From NCBI RefSeq assembly GCF_019966535.1, contig NZ_JAIMID010000006.1:124001-188000 (forward strand): a DNA stretch of 64,000 bases. The letters run 5' to 3'. Source of the stretch: Mesobacterium pallidum. Lineage in GTDB: Bacteria; Pseudomonadota; Alphaproteobacteria; Rhodobacterales; Rhodobacteraceae. A program made the translations under genes and the position numbers. Shown here in pieces: positions 26,128 to 35,636 of the stretch. Position 1 is the stretch's first letter, and every line of letters starts with the position of its first letter. Under the pieces are notes generated by a model. It worked only from the letters and a program-made list of their open reading frames with translations. It was not told the DNA's origin and did no database searches.

Positions 26128-26178
26128 GTCTGCCCGGCCTCTCTTGCTTGCTGGAGGGTGATGCGCGTCATTTTCGCC

Positions 26179-27147
26179 TCAATCGAGCTTGTCCGCAAGC
26201 CACATGCGCAAGAGGAATTCGGCGATGGCGCCCTTGCGCGGGGGGCCCAGCACCGGGTGCTCGCCCGCGAAGACCTGCATCATCTCTTCGCGGGTGATCC
26301 ACCGGGCATCCTCGATCTCGTTCGGGTCGATCTCGATGGCCTCGCTGGTGGCCGTGCCCTTGCAACCGAACATCAGCGACGACGGGAAGGGCCAGGGCTG
26401 GGACGACAGGTAGTCGACCTGGCCGACCGAAACGCCCGCCTCTTCCCAGACCTCTCGGCGCACGGCCGCCTCGATCGTCTCGCCCGGCTCGACAAAACCG
26501 GCCAGCAGGGAATACATCCCCTCGGGCCAGCCCGGGCTGCGCCCCATCAGCACCGAATTGCCGTGCAGGATCAGCATGATGACCACCGGGTCCGTGCGCG
26601 GGAAATGGCTGGCGCCACAGGCGGGGCAATTGCGTTGCCAGCCCGATTGCGCCATCGCGCTTTCGCTGCCGCAGGCAGAGCAGAAGCGGTGGCTGCGGTG
26701 CCAGCCCATGACCGCGCGCGCGGTGGCCGAGAGCTCGGCGTCGCGGGGCGACATGTGCCACATCTTCTGCTTGAGGTCGTAGAAGAGGTGATCGCCCGGC
26801 GTGCCCGGGTAGTGCTGGGACGAGGCATCGCGGAAGGCGCCGACGCTCTCGGTGTCCTGTCCCTCGGGCTGCCAGGGCGAGATGTCATGGGCGAAGATCA
26901 CCGCGCCGTCCTCGCGTCCCAGCAGCAGCGGCGGCTCGGACGCCTCGCGCAGGATCGGGTGGTCGAGCGGCAGGCGTGCCAGTTCCCCCTGGCGGTCGCC
27001 GCACATCAGCGGCTTGCCGCGCCAGTGGACGATTGTCCGCGCGCCGCGATCAAGCCGCGCCTCGGCCAGCGCCTCCGAATCGCCGCGCAGCTCGGCCGCG
27101 CGGTCAAGAGCCGATCCGCCGAAGGTCACCGTTTCCGCCAGTTTCAT
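26179..27147 (-). CDS. nudC: NAD+ diphosphatase (NADH pyrophosphatase), Nudix family
   Basis: 322 residues. It hydrolyses NAD(H) to NMN(H) and AMP and removes NAD caps from RNA in characterised homologues. A zinc ribbon is visible at the middle (FCSACGSE...NCPACGASHFPRTDP), then the Nudix box GFVEPGETIEAAVRREVWEE, followed by the NudC hallmark SQPWPFPSSLM. The N-terminal domain (1 to about 130) is less conserved. The ATG at 27147 has GGGGAGG just upstream and is preferred over upstream starts. The SRPBCC gene follows in the same direction. Confidence 0.95.
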   Translation of the reverse strand: MKLAETVTFGGSALDRAAELRGDSEALAEARLDRGARTIVHWRGKPLMCGDRQGELARLPLDHPILREASEPPLLLGREDGAVIFAHDISPWQPEGQDTESVGAFRDASSQHYPGTPGDHLFYDLKQKMWHMSPRDAELSATARAVMGWHRSHRFCSACGSESAMAQSGWQRNCPACGASHFPRTDPVVIMLILHGNSVLMGRSPGWPEGMYSLLAGFVEPGETIEAAVRREVWEEAGVSVGQVDYLSSQPWPFPSSLMFGCKGTATSEAIEIDPNEIEDARWITREEMMQVFAGEHPVLGPPRKGAIAEFLLRMWLADKLD

Positions 27148-27320
27148 CGCGCGCCTCCCCGCATTCCGTTGCGGGATCAATGCCATGGGCGCGCGGGCAT
27201 GGCAATCTGCCGCTTGGCGCGGCAACCGGCCGCGACGTCACTCTGCACCGCCCCGGTTTGTCACCGAGGCGACGCCGAATCCTGCTAGACTGCCCGCATA
27301 GATAGACCAGGGAGGTCAAA

Positions 27321-29297
27321 ATGACCGGCAAGTTCACCCCCAGCATGTCCCGCCGCGCGTTCCTTGCAGGAACCTCTGCCGGCGCGGCGCTTATCGTTCT
27401 GCACCCCTATTCCGCCCGCGCGGCCGCCAACCAGGCCCACCTGCGGATCATGGAAACGACGGACCTGCACGTCCACGTCTACCCCTATGACTACTACGCC
27501 GACCGCCCCATCGACACCGTGGGCCTGTCGCGCACCGCCTCGATCATCGAGCAGATCCGCGCCGAGGCCACCAATACGCTGCTGGTGGACAATGGCGATT
27601 TCCTCCAAGGCAACCCGATGGGCGATTACATCGCCTATGAGCGGGGGATGAAGGAGGGCGACATGCACCCCGTCATCGCCGCGATGAACACCGTGGGGTT
27701 CGACGTCGCCACCATCGGCAATCACGAGTTCAACTACGGGCTCGATTTCCTGTCCAAGGCCGCCGCCGGGGCGGACTTCCCCATCGTGCTGGCGAATATC
27801 GCGACCGAGACCGGCGCGGGGCCGCGCGATGACACCACGCTGTTCAAGCCCTACGTGATCCTTGACCGCGAGGTGACCGATGGCGCGGGCGAGACCCATC
27901 CGATCCGCATCGGCATCATCGGCTTCACCCCGCCGCAGGTGATGAACTGGGACCGCAAGCACCTCGAGGGCAACGTGCAGGCCCGCGACATCGTCGAGAC
28001 GGCCGAGGCCTATGTTCCCGAGATCCGCGAACAGGGCGCCGACATCGTGATCGCCCTGTCGCATTCCGGCATCGGCAGCGCCGACCGCGAGGACGGGATG
28101 GAGAATGCGAGCGTGCCGCTGGCCGGGGTCGACGGGATCGACGCGCTGGTCACGGGCCATTCGCACCTTGTCTTCCCCTCGCCGACCTATGCCGATTACG
28201 CGGCGGTGGACGCCGAGGCCGGCCTGATCCACGGCAAGCCGGCCGTGATGGGCGGCTTCTGGGGCTCGCACCTTGGCCTCATCGACCTGCTGCTGGAGCG
28301 CGAGGGCGGCGAGTGGCGCGTGGTCTCGTCCACCACCGAGGCGCGGCCGATCTCGAAGCGGAACGAGGACCGGTCGATCACCGCGCTGGTCGAGGACAAC
28401 GCGGCCGTGCTCGAGGCCGCCCGCGCCGATCACGAAGCGACGCTGGCCTATGTGCGCCGCGCCGTGGGCGAGACCGCCGCGCCGCTGCATTCCTATTTCG
28501 CGCTGGTGGCCGACGACCCGTCGGTGCAGATCGTCTCGAAGGCGCAGCAATGGTACATCGGCCAGATGCTGGCCGGGACGGAATACGAAGGGCTGCCGAT
28601 CCTGTCGGCCGCCGCGCCCTTCAAGGCCGGGGGCCGGGGCGGCCCGGACTATTACACCGACGTGCCCGTGGGGCCGGTGGCGATCAAGAACGTGGCGGAC
28701 CTGTACCTTTATCCCAACACCGTGCGGGCGGTGAAGGTCACCGGCGCGCAGCTGCGCGACTGGCTGGAACGCTCGGCCGGCATGTTCAACCAGGTCGAAG
28801 CCGGCGCCTCGGACGCGGTGCTGCTGAACCCAGACTTCCCCAGCTACAATTTCGACGTGATCGACGGGGTGACCTACCAGATCGACCTGAGCCAGCCGTC
28901 GAAGTTCGGGCCCAAGGGCGAGGTCGAGAACGCGGAGGCCCAGCGCATCGTGAACCTCGCGTTCGAAGGCGCGCCGGTCACGGACGACATGGAGTTCGTC
29001 ATCGCGACGAACAATTACCGCGCCTCCGGCGGCGGCAATTTCCCCGGCACCGGGGACACGATCATCTTCGAGGGGCCGGACACCAACCGCGACGTGATCG
29101 TGCGCTACATTGTCGAACAGGGCACGATCAACCCCTCGGCGGATGCCAACTGGTCCTTTGCCCCGCTGGACGGCACCACCGTGCTGTTCGAGACCGGCCC
29201 CAAGGCGCGCGAGCTGATGGGCGACGTCAAGGGCGTGACGATCGAAGAGGCCGGGGATGGCGCGGATGGCTTCGCGCTGTTCCGCATCACGCTGTGA
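27321..29297 (+). CDS. 2',3'-cyclic-nucleotide 2'-phosphodiesterase/3'-nucleotidase (CpdB-like), exported
   Basis: 658 residues with a twin-arginine signal ([18 protein letters not shown], residues about 10-28). The metallophosphoesterase domain has [47 protein letters not shown] and GHSHLVF; the C-terminal nucleotide-binding domain includes [15 protein letters not shown] and [11 protein letters not shown]. Length and motifs match periplasmic CpdB, which recycles nucleotides and phosphate. It is a paralogue of the UshA-like enzyme at 4624. A perfect hairpin at 29381-29414 follows. Confidence 0.93.
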   Translation: MTGKFTPSMSRRAFLAGTSAGAALIVLHPYSARAAANQAHLRIMETTDLHVHVYPYDYYADRPIDTVGLSRTASIIEQIRAEATNTLLVDNGDFLQGNPMGDYIAYERGMKEGDMHPVIAAMNTVGFDVATIGNHEFNYGLDFLSKAAAGADFPIVLANIATETGAGPRDDTTLFKPYVILDREVTDGAGETHPIRIGIIGFTPPQVMNWDRKHLEGNVQARDIVETAEAYVPEIREQGADIVIALSHSGIGSADREDGMENASVPLAGVDGIDALVTGHSHLVFPSPTYADYAAVDAEAGLIHGKPAVMGGFWGSHLGLIDLLLEREGGEWRVVSSTTEARPISKRNEDRSITALVEDNAAVLEAARADHEATLAYVRRAVGETAAPLHSYFALVADDPSVQIVSKAQQWYIGQMLAGTEYEGLPILSAAAPFKAGGRGGPDYYTDVPVGPVAIKNVADLYLYPNTVRAVKVTGAQLRDWLERSAGMFNQVEAGASDAVLLNPDFPSYNFDVIDGVTYQIDLSQPSKFGPKGEVENAEAQRIVNLAFEGAPVTDDMEFVIATNNYRASGGGNFPGTGDTIIFEGPDTNRDVIVRYIVEQGTINPSADANWSFAPLDGTTVLFETGPKARELMGDVKGVTIEEAGDGADGFALFRITL

Positions 29298-29380
29298 TCG
29301 CGTGAGCGGATCGCAACGGGTCGCACCGCCAGGCGGCTTCGACACCATGATGGGTCGCGCCGCCTGACGGCGTCGCCCGG

Positions 29381-29414
29381 GGGGCGGGCGGCCGCTGGCG
29401 CGGCCGCCCGCCCC
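29381..29414. terminator. Perfect 15-bp GC stem-loop after the CpdB-like gene
   Basis: GGGGCGGGCGGCCGC (29381-29395) pairs exactly with GCGGCCGCCCGCCCC (29400-29414) around a TGGC loop, 84 bp after the CpdB-like stop. No U-tract follows, so it may act as a 3'-end barrier rather than a classical intrinsic terminator. Confidence 0.6.
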
Positions 29415-29493
29415 TGCCCCGCCCCTTCCGGCTTGCATCCCCCGGCGCAGGGTGCACTTTGGGCAGTGACCTGCCCCAACCGGATGACTGCCC

Positions 29494-30468
29494 ATGCGCC
29501 GCCTGCTGATCCTTGCTGCCTTCCTGCTGCCTTCCGTGGCCGGCGCCACCTGCAACGGGCGCGACCTGCGGCCAAGCCTGCCCGAAGCGGTGACGGAGAG
29601 CATCGCGGCCGAAGTGGCGGCGATGCCCTTTCCGGCGGGCAACCACTGGACGGCCCGCCGCGGCGACGCTGTCGTCACGCTGGTCGGCACGGTCCACGTG
29701 GGCGATCCGCGGCTGGACGGGGTGATGGCGCGCCTGGCGCCCCTGGTCGCGGGGGCCGACCGCGTGTTGCTGGAAATGACCCCGGCCGAGCAGATGGAGC
29801 TGCAGGCGGCCCTCGCGCGCGACCCGTCGCTGATCTCGCTGACGGCCGATACTCTGCCCGACCTGCTGCCCGAGGACCAATGGCAGCGCCTGTCGCAGGC
29901 TGCCAGCGCGCGCGGCGTGCCGGGCTTCATGGCGGCCAAGTTCCGGCCCTGGTACCTGGCGACGCTGCTGGCCGTGCCCCCCTGCGCCGCGGCGCAGTTG
30001 ACGGCGGGGCCGAACGGGCTGGATCACCGGATCATCGCTCTGGCCGAGGCCGAGAACATCCCGATGCAGGCGCTGGAACCCTATGACACGCTGTTCTCGC
30101 TCTTTGCCGACATGCCGATGGACGAGCAACTCGAGATGCTGGAAAGCGCCCTGCCCGATGCGGCCCGGGCCGAGGACGAGTTCGCCACGCTCATGGCGCT
30201 CTATTTCGAAGAGGCGCATGGCGCGGTCTGGGCCCTCTCGCGCTGGCAGGCGGGCCAGAACAACCCCGACCTGACCGAGGCGGACCTGGACGACCAGATG
30301 GCCGAGACGCGCGACCTGCTGCTCACCCGCCGCAACGCGGCCTGGCTGCCGCGCATCCTTGCGGCCAGCGAAGGCGGCCCGGTCGGCGCGGCGCACCTGG
30401 GCGGAGCGGACGGGCTGCTCGCGCTGCTCGAGGCCGAGGGGTTCAGCCTCGAGCGGCAGGGGTTTTGA
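29494..30468 (+). CDS. TraB/GumN family protein, exported
   Basis: 324 residues with a short signal peptide (MRRLLILAAFLLPSVAGATC; the Cys at residue 20 could be a mature start). The TIKI/TraB-family motifs are GTVHVGDPRLDG near residue 65 and the terminal AAHLGGADGLLALLEAEGF; the middle is helical with PWYLATLLA. Members of this superfamily are predicted metal-dependent proteases of the cell envelope (by relation to TIKI), but bacterial members are largely uncharacterised. A related ChaN-type protein is encoded at 35637. The gene follows a hairpin and looks monocistronic. Confidence 0.88.
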   Translation: MRRLLILAAFLLPSVAGATCNGRDLRPSLPEAVTESIAAEVAAMPFPAGNHWTARRGDAVVTLVGTVHVGDPRLDGVMARLAPLVAGADRVLLEMTPAEQMELQAALARDPSLISLTADTLPDLLPEDQWQRLSQAASARGVPGFMAAKFRPWYLATLLAVPPCAAAQLTAGPNGLDHRIIALAEAENIPMQALEPYDTLFSLFADMPMDEQLEMLESALPDAARAEDEFATLMALYFEEAHGAVWALSRWQAGQNNPDLTEADLDDQMAETRDLLLTRRNAAWLPRILAASEGGPVGAAHLGGADGLLALLEAEGFSLERQGF

Positions 30469-30475
30469 GGCGCAA

Positions 30476-30626
30476 GGTGGGGTGAAACCCCACCGTACAC
30501 CTGGAGGAGGCGCGCCAGTCGCGACCACCAAGGTGGGGTGCCCCACACATCCGAATTCGCGTGACCCCCGGTCGACCGCCGAACCGAGGGGCCCTGCCGA
30601 CCTCCGCGGTGGGGTGAAACCCCACC
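30476..30626. repeat. GGTGGGGTGAAACCCCACC hairpin repeats in the gap after the TraB gene
   Basis: The 19-base self-complementary sequence GGTGGGGTGAAACCCCACC occurs at 30476-30494 and identically at 30608-30626, with a shorter relative GGTGGGGTGCCCCAC at 30532-30546. The 206-bp gap (30469-30674) between two convergent genes holds no ORF. The three together are likely transcript 3'-end structures. Confidence 0.75.
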
Positions 30627-30674
30627 CCCACATCCGTGTTCGAACGGGTGAGCCGAGGCCCGCCCGACGCGCGA

Positions 30675-32687
30675 TCACGCGGCGAGGCCACGGCCCTTGA
30701 GCAGCGCCTCGACCCCCGGCATCCGGCCACGGAAGGCGGTATAGAGCTCTTCGGCCTCGCGCGAGCCGCCGGTGGACAGGATGTTCACCCGCAGCTTTTC
30801 CGCCAGGTGGGGGTCGAAGGCATCGCCCTTTTCCTCGAAGGCGGCGAAGGCGTCGGCATCCATCACCTCGGACCACATGTAGCTGTAATAGCCCGACGAA
30901 TAGCCATCGCCCGAGAAGACATGCGCGAAATGCGGCGTGGCATGGCGCATGGCGATGGCATGGGGCATGCCCAGCCGCGCCAGCGTCTCGGCCTGCGCCG
31001 CCATCGGATCGGCCGGCGCGGCACCGTCGTGGAAATCGAGATCGACCATGGCCGAGGCGACATATTCCACCGTGGCAAAGCCCTGGTCGTAGGTTGCCGC
31101 GCCCAGCACCTTTTCAAGCATCTCGCGCGGCATCGGATCGCCCGTCTCGGCATGGGTCGCGAAGCGCTCCAGAACCTGCGGCACCTCGAGCCAATGTTCG
31201 TACAGCTGGCTCGGCAGCTCGACGAAATCGCGCGCCACGCTGGTGCCCGAGATCGATTCATAGGTCACGTCGGACAGCATCTGGTGCAGCGCATGACCGA
31301 ACTCGTGGAACAGCGTCCGCGCGTCGTCGTAGCTGAGCAACGCCCGCTGCCCCGCCGGCGGCTTGGCAAAGTTACACACGTTGATGACCACCGGCGCCTG
31401 CACTTTCGGGAACTTCGCCTGCCCGCGCATGGCCGAACACCAGGCGCCCGACCGCTTGGAGCCGCGGGCGAAGTAATCGCCGATGAAGACCGCCACGTGT
31501 TCGCCGCGCTTCGTCACCTCCCAGGCCCGGCAATCGGGGTGGTAGAGCGGCACGCGCAGCGGCTTGAACTCCAGCCCGAACAACCGGTTCGCGCAGTCGA
31601 ACGCCGCCTCGATCATCCGGTCAAGCTGCAGGTAGGGCTTCAGCTCGGCCGCGTCGAGGTCATGCTCGGCCTTGCGCCGCTTTTCCGAATAGTAATGCCA
31701 GTCCCAGGGCTCGAGCCGGCCGTTGATGCCATCCGCGTGCATCATCTCTTCGAGCTTGGCGGCATCCGCCTCGGCCTGCGCCTTGGCCGGGCCCCAGACA
31801 TCCATGAGCAGCGCGCGGACGCGGGACGGGTCGCCCGCCATCTCGGTCTCGAGCTTGTAGGCCGCAAAGGACGGGTAGCCGAGCAGCTTGGCGCGTTCCT
31901 CGCGCAGCGCCAGGATCTCGGCGGCAATCGCCCGGTTGTCGGTCTCGCCGCCATTGGCGCCCCGCGCGGTCCAGGCGCGCCAGGCTTTCTCGCGCAGCTC
32001 GCGCCGGGGCGAGTATTGCAGGAAGGGCGTGACCAGCGACCGCGAGGTGGTGATGACGGGCTTGCCGCCCTCCCCGGCCGAGCGCGCGGCATCGACCAGG
32101 AACTGCGGCAGCCCCTCCAGATCGGCCTCTTCCAGCTCCATCTTCCAGCCGGACTCTTCCGCCAACAGGTTCTGCGTGAACTGCGTCCCAAGGACAGCCA
32201 GCCGCCCCTTGATCTCGCGCATCCGCGCATCCTCGGCCCCCTCCAGCGCCGCGCCCGAGCGGACGAAGCCGCGCCGGGTCAGCATCAGAACCCGCGCCTG
32301 CTCCTCGCTCAGCCCCAGCGCGTCGCGCTGGTCCCACAGCGCGTCGATCCGGCCAAACAGCGCCTTGTTGCCGGAAATCTCGGACGAATGCGCAGCGAGC
32401 TTCGGGGAAAACTCCCGCTGCAGCTCCTGCCGCGCAGGGTTGCTGTCGGCGCCCGCCACGGTGAAGAACACCGACAGGACCTTGTCCAGCGCCTTGCCGG
32501 CAGCCTCCATCGCCTCGATCGTGTTGGTGAAGGTCGGCGCCTCGGGGTTGTCCGCGATCGCCTCGACCTCGGCGCGATGCGCGGCCAGCGCCTGTTCGAA
32601 GGCGGGGGCGAAATCATCGTCGGTAATCCGCTCGAAGGGCGCGATCTCGAAGGGCGTGTCCCATTTGGACAGCAGCGGGTTGGTCAT
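30675..32687 (-). CDS. M3 family oligopeptidase A-like metallopeptidase
   Basis: 670 residues, the usual length of M3A peptidases (OpdA, Dcp). The zinc site HEFGHALHQML sits near residue 461, preceded by LLSYDDARTLF, and the third ligand lies in the following E-x-S/P region (ESISGTSVARDFVELPSQLYE). It starts NPLLSKWDTPFEIAPFERI. The family degrades cytosolic oligopeptides, including cleaved signal peptides. OpdA (PrlC) and dipeptidyl carboxypeptidase (Dcp) cannot be told apart here by motif alone. Convergent with the TraB gene; a repeat lies upstream. Confidence 0.93.
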   Translation of the reverse strand: MTNPLLSKWDTPFEIAPFERITDDDFAPAFEQALAAHRAEVEAIADNPEAPTFTNTIEAMEAAGKALDKVLSVFFTVAGADSNPARQELQREFSPKLAAHSSEISGNKALFGRIDALWDQRDALGLSEEQARVLMLTRRGFVRSGAALEGAEDARMREIKGRLAVLGTQFTQNLLAEESGWKMELEEADLEGLPQFLVDAARSAGEGGKPVITTSRSLVTPFLQYSPRRELREKAWRAWTARGANGGETDNRAIAAEILALREERAKLLGYPSFAAYKLETEMAGDPSRVRALLMDVWGPAKAQAEADAAKLEEMMHADGINGRLEPWDWHYYSEKRRKAEHDLDAAELKPYLQLDRMIEAAFDCANRLFGLEFKPLRVPLYHPDCRAWEVTKRGEHVAVFIGDYFARGSKRSGAWCSAMRGQAKFPKVQAPVVINVCNFAKPPAGQRALLSYDDARTLFHEFGHALHQMLSDVTYESISGTSVARDFVELPSQLYEHWLEVPQVLERFATHAETGDPMPREMLEKVLGAATYDQGFATVEYVASAMVDLDFHDGAAPADPMAAQAETLARLGMPHAIAMRHATPHFAHVFSGDGYSSGYYSYMWSEVMDADAFAAFEEKGDAFDPHLAEKLRVNILSTGGSREAEELYTAFRGRMPGVEALLKGRGLAA

Positions 32688-32750
32688 GGCGTGAACTCCT
32701 TTGCCCGAAACCTAGGGTCGCCCCGTTCAAAGAACAATCACGATCCCCGT

Positions 32751-32835
32751 CAACTTGCCGCAAATATCCCCGCCGGAGGCTCCAGCAGCGGCGCCGATCC
32801 ACCCTTCATCTTGCCATTAAACTCCCGCCGGAGGC
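32751..32835. repeat. Two dispersed-repeat copies upstream of the M3 peptidase
   Basis: CTTGCCGCAAATATCCCCGC... (a right-half copy, 32751-32780) and TTCATCTTGCCATTAAACTC followed by CCGCCGGAGGC (32805-32835) are tandem copies of the dispersed intergenic element, both ending in the same CGCCGGAGGC block. They lie between the peptidase start (32687) and the end of the MoeB-like gene (32843). Confidence 0.75.
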
Positions 32836-32842
32836 ACCCGCC

Positions 32843-33880
32843 CTATCCGCGCGTCCCGCAGACCGGGCAATCGTCTCGCCGCTTGACTCGCATCTTGCGC
32901 GTCTCGGCCCAGAGCCCGTCATAAATCAGCATCTCGCCGCGCAGCGCGGCCCCGGCGCCGGTGATGATCTTGATCGCTTCGTTCGCCATCATCGCGCCGA
33001 CGACGCCCGGCAATGTGCCGATCACCCCGGCCACGGCGCAGGAGGGCGCCAGCCCCTCGGCCGGCTCTTCGGGAAAGACGCAACGATAGCAGGGCGCCCC
33101 GTGCGCCGGGTCAAAGACCGACAGCTGCCCCTCCCACTGGCTCAGCGCGCCCGAGACGAGCGGCTTGCCGACGGCCGCGCAGGCTTCGTTCGCCAGGTAG
33201 CGGGTGGCGAAATTGTCCGTGCCGTCCAGCACGATGTCGTACTCGGCCACCAGGTCCTGCGCGATCGCGGCGTCGAACTTGCGGTGGTAAGGCTTCACGG
33301 CGACATGCGGGTTCTGTGCCAGCATCGCCACCTCGGCCGAAAAGACCTTGGGCATGCCGATCCGGTCCTCGGTATGGATCACCTGGCGCTGCAGGTTGGA
33401 ATTCTCGACCACGTCGTCGTCGATCACCCCGATGGTCCCGACCCCGGCGGCGGCGAGATATTGCAGCGCCGGCGCACCCAGGCCACCGGCGCCCAGCACC
33501 AGCACCTTGGCCTGCTTGAGCCGCTTCTGCCCCGGCCCGCCGACCTCGCGCAGCACGATGTGGCGGGCGTAACGGTCGAGCTCTGTCTCGGAAAACAGGG
33601 GCTTCTTCGCCTCGGGCTCGGCCTCGGGCTGCGCCCGTTCGCGCAGCTTGAGCAGCACGACGCGGTAGGCCAGCACCAGCGCCACGGCCCCGGCCAGCAA
33701 GAGCCAGGGCGCGACCGACCCGCCCATGGCGTCGCGCAGCCCATTGCCCTGGGGCAGCACCAGCTGCGCCAGCACGACAAAGCCCCAAAGCGCACCCAGC
33801 GCCGCGCCCCGCACCCGCCATGGCACATCAAAGGCCCAGCCCAGCGCCAGGATCAGTGCGGCGAGAACCAGCACGATCAT
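32843..33880 (-). CDS. MoeB/ThiF/HesA-type adenylyltransferase with N-terminal membrane helices
   Basis: 345 residues. Residues 1-18, 24-43 and 54-76 are three hydrophobic helices; from about 97 a ThiF/MoeB (E1-like) domain follows: FSETELDRYARHIVL, then LGAGGLGAPALQYL (adenylate motif), NSNLQRQV, LVSGALSQWEGQL, and two Cys pairs for zinc, CYRC and CPVC. Such enzymes adenylylate the C-terminal glycine of small sulfur-carrier proteins (MoaD, ThiS). The membrane anchor is unusual for the family. The start ATG overlaps the dut stop (TGATG), so it follows dut in an operon with coaBC upstream. Confidence 0.88.
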   Translation of the reverse strand: MIVLVLAALILALGWAFDVPWRVRGAALGALWGFVVLAQLVLPQGNGLRDAMGGSVAPWLLLAGAVALVLAYRVVLLKLRERAQPEAEPEAKKPLFSETELDRYARHIVLREVGGPGQKRLKQAKVLVLGAGGLGAPALQYLAAAGVGTIGVIDDDVVENSNLQRQVIHTEDRIGMPKVFSAEVAMLAQNPHVAVKPYHRKFDAAIAQDLVAEYDIVLDGTDNFATRYLANEACAAVGKPLVSGALSQWEGQLSVFDPAHGAPCYRCVFPEEPAEGLAPSCAVAGVIGTLPGVVGAMMANEAIKIITGAGAALRGEMLIYDGLWAETRKMRVKRRDDCPVCGTRG

Positions 33881-34335
33881 CAGCCGCGCCCCGTCGAGCC
33901 AAAGCCGCCCGTCCCCCGGGCGGTGCCGCTGAGAACCGAGACCAATTCGAACCCGGCCTGCACCACCGGCGCCACGACCATCTGGGCAATCCGCTCTCCA
34001 TGCTTGACGGTAAACGGCTCCGTCCCCGCGTTCATCACGATCACGCCCAGCGGCCCGCGATAATCGCTGTCGATGGTGCCGGGGCTGTTCGGCAGCGTAA
34101 TCCCGTGCTTCAACGCCAGCCCCGAGCGCGGCCGCAGCTGCACCTCGTAGCCCTCGGGGATCGCCAGCCGCAGCCCGGTCGGCACCAGCGCCCGCGCGCC
34201 GGGGTCCAGAACGACCTCGCCCCGGTCCGGGAAATTTGCCCGCAGATCCGCCCCCGCCGCACCGGCCGTGGCATAGGCTGGCAGCCCCAGCGACCGATCC
34301 GCCCCCTCGTCCCAAAGAAACTCGATCACGACCAC
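33880..34335 (-). CDS. dut: dUTP diphosphatase (dUTPase)
   Basis: 151 residues from a GTG start ([18 protein letters not shown]). Five motifs of trimeric dUTPase are present: [39 protein letters not shown] and the C-terminal [10 protein letters not shown] that closes the active site. It prevents uracil incorporation and makes dUMP. GTG at 34335 is chosen over TTG at 34341 because GAAAGGGA (34351-34344 on the minus strand) lies 8 bases before it; this ribosome site lies in the edge of a dispersed-repeat copy. It overlaps the MoeB-like gene by 1 base. Confidence 0.93.
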   Translation of the reverse strand: MVVIEFLWDEGADRSLGLPAYATAGAAGADLRANFPDRGEVVLDPGARALVPTGLRLAIPEGYEVQLRPRSGLALKHGITLPNSPGTIDSDYRGPLGVIVMNAGTEPFTVKHGERIAQMVVAPVVQAGFELVSVLSGTARGTGGFGSTGRG

Positions 34336-34347
34336 GCGCAAATCCCT

Positions 34348-34379
34348 TTCATTATTCCCCAAATACTCCCGCCGGAGGC
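34348..34379. repeat. Dispersed-repeat copy between coaBC and dut, part of the dut leader
   Basis: TTCATTATTCCCCAAATACT followed by CCCGCCGGAGGC (plus-strand reading) is a full copy of the window's intergenic element. It fills the 47-bp gap between the coaBC stop (34383) and the dut start (34335). On the minus strand its TTTC/ CCCTTTC edge reads GAAAGGG and forms the apparent ribosome-binding site of dut. Confidence 0.75.
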
Positions 34380-34382
34380 TCC

Positions 34383-35582
34383 CTAACCCGCCCCGAGCGC
34401 CGTCGCGATGCGGTCCGCGAGCCGCCGCGCCACGAGATCCTTGCCCATGCGCGGCCAATCCTCGACCCCCGCGCCGGTGATCAGGTGCACCGCGTTCTCG
34501 GACCCGCCCATGATCCCTGTCGCCGGGCTCACGTCATTGGCGACGATCCAGTCGCAGCCCTTGCGGTCGCGCTTGGCGGTGGCATGGGCGATCACGTCGT
34601 CGGTCTCGGCGGCGAAGCCCACGACAAGGCCGGGCCGCCCGGACTCCATCCGGCTGACGGTCTTCAGGATGTCCGGGTTCTCGGCGAACTCGAGGCTGGG
34701 CAGACCGCCGGCCTCCTTCTTCATCTTCGACGTCGCCGCGCGCGCGACGCGCCAGTCGGCCACGGCGGCGGCAAAGACGCCTGCGTCGACCGGCAGCGCG
34801 GCCTGCACGGCCTCGAGCATCTCGCGCGCGGTCTCGACGCGCACGACCTGCACGCCATCAGGCGGGGGCACGTCGGCGGGACCGGTGACGAACACCACCT
34901 CGGCCCCGAGCCCGGCCAGCGCGCGGGCGATCGCCGTGCCCTGTGCGCCGGACGAGCGGTTGGCGATGTAGCGCACCGGGTCGATGGGTTCATGCGTGGG
35001 GCCCGAGGTCACCAGCACCCGCTTGCCCCTGAGCGGCCCGTCGGCCAGCAGATCGGCACAGGCCGCGACGATCCCCTCGGGTTGGGTCATGCGGCCGGGG
35101 CCGTGCTCTCCGCAGGCCATGTCGCCCACGTCGGGGCCGACCAGCCGCACGCCGTCGCCCTTCAGCAGCGCGAGGTTGCGCTGGGTCGCCGGGTGGTCCC
35201 ACATGCGCACGTTCATCGCCGGCGCGATCAGCACCGGCGTGTCGGTCGCCAGCAACAGCGTCGAGGCCAGGTCATTGGCCAGCCCCTGCGCCATCTTGGC
35301 CATCAGGTCGGCGGTCGCGGGCGCCACCAGCACAAGGTCGGCAGAGCGCGACAGCTGGATATGCCCGATTTCGGCTTCCTTGGAGACGTCAAAGAGATCC
35401 TCGTGCACCGCCTCGCCGGCCACGACCGACAGGCTGAGCGGCGTGGCGAACTCCGCCCCCGCGCGGGTCAGCACGACCGAGACACCGGCCCCGGCGGCGC
35501 GCAGCTGGCGCACCAGCTCGGGCGTCTTGTAGGCCGCGATGCCGCCGCCGACGATCAGAAGGATGCGCTTGCCTGCCAGCAT
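34383..35582 (-). CDS. coaBC: Bifunctional phosphopantothenoylcysteine decarboxylase/phosphopantothenate-cysteine ligase
   Basis: 399 residues. CoaC half (about 1-185): [20 protein letters not shown] (flavoprotein fold), PAMNVRMW with the catalytic His region and CGEHGPGRM. CoaB half (about 190-399): [30 protein letters not shown], and GFAAETDDV. It makes 4'-phosphopantetheine precursors for CoA. Fused CoaBC is the usual bacterial form. Followed by dut and MoeB-like genes on the same strand, separated by a repeat. Confidence 0.96.
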   Translation of the reverse strand: MLAGKRILLIVGGGIAAYKTPELVRQLRAAGAGVSVVLTRAGAEFATPLSLSVVAGEAVHEDLFDVSKEAEIGHIQLSRSADLVLVAPATADLMAKMAQGLANDLASTLLLATDTPVLIAPAMNVRMWDHPATQRNLALLKGDGVRLVGPDVGDMACGEHGPGRMTQPEGIVAACADLLADGPLRGKRVLVTSGPTHEPIDPVRYIANRSSGAQGTAIARALAGLGAEVVFVTGPADVPPPDGVQVVRVETAREMLEAVQAALPVDAGVFAAAVADWRVARAATSKMKKEAGGLPSLEFAENPDILKTVSRMESGRPGLVVGFAAETDDVIAHATAKRDRKGCDWIVANDVSPATGIMGGSENAVHLITGAGVEDWPRMGKDLVARRLADRIATALGAG

Positions 35583-35636
35583 GGGCCTCTCCGGGTTCAG
35601 GGACCATCGCAGGGATAGGGGGGCGCCCCCCCCAAG

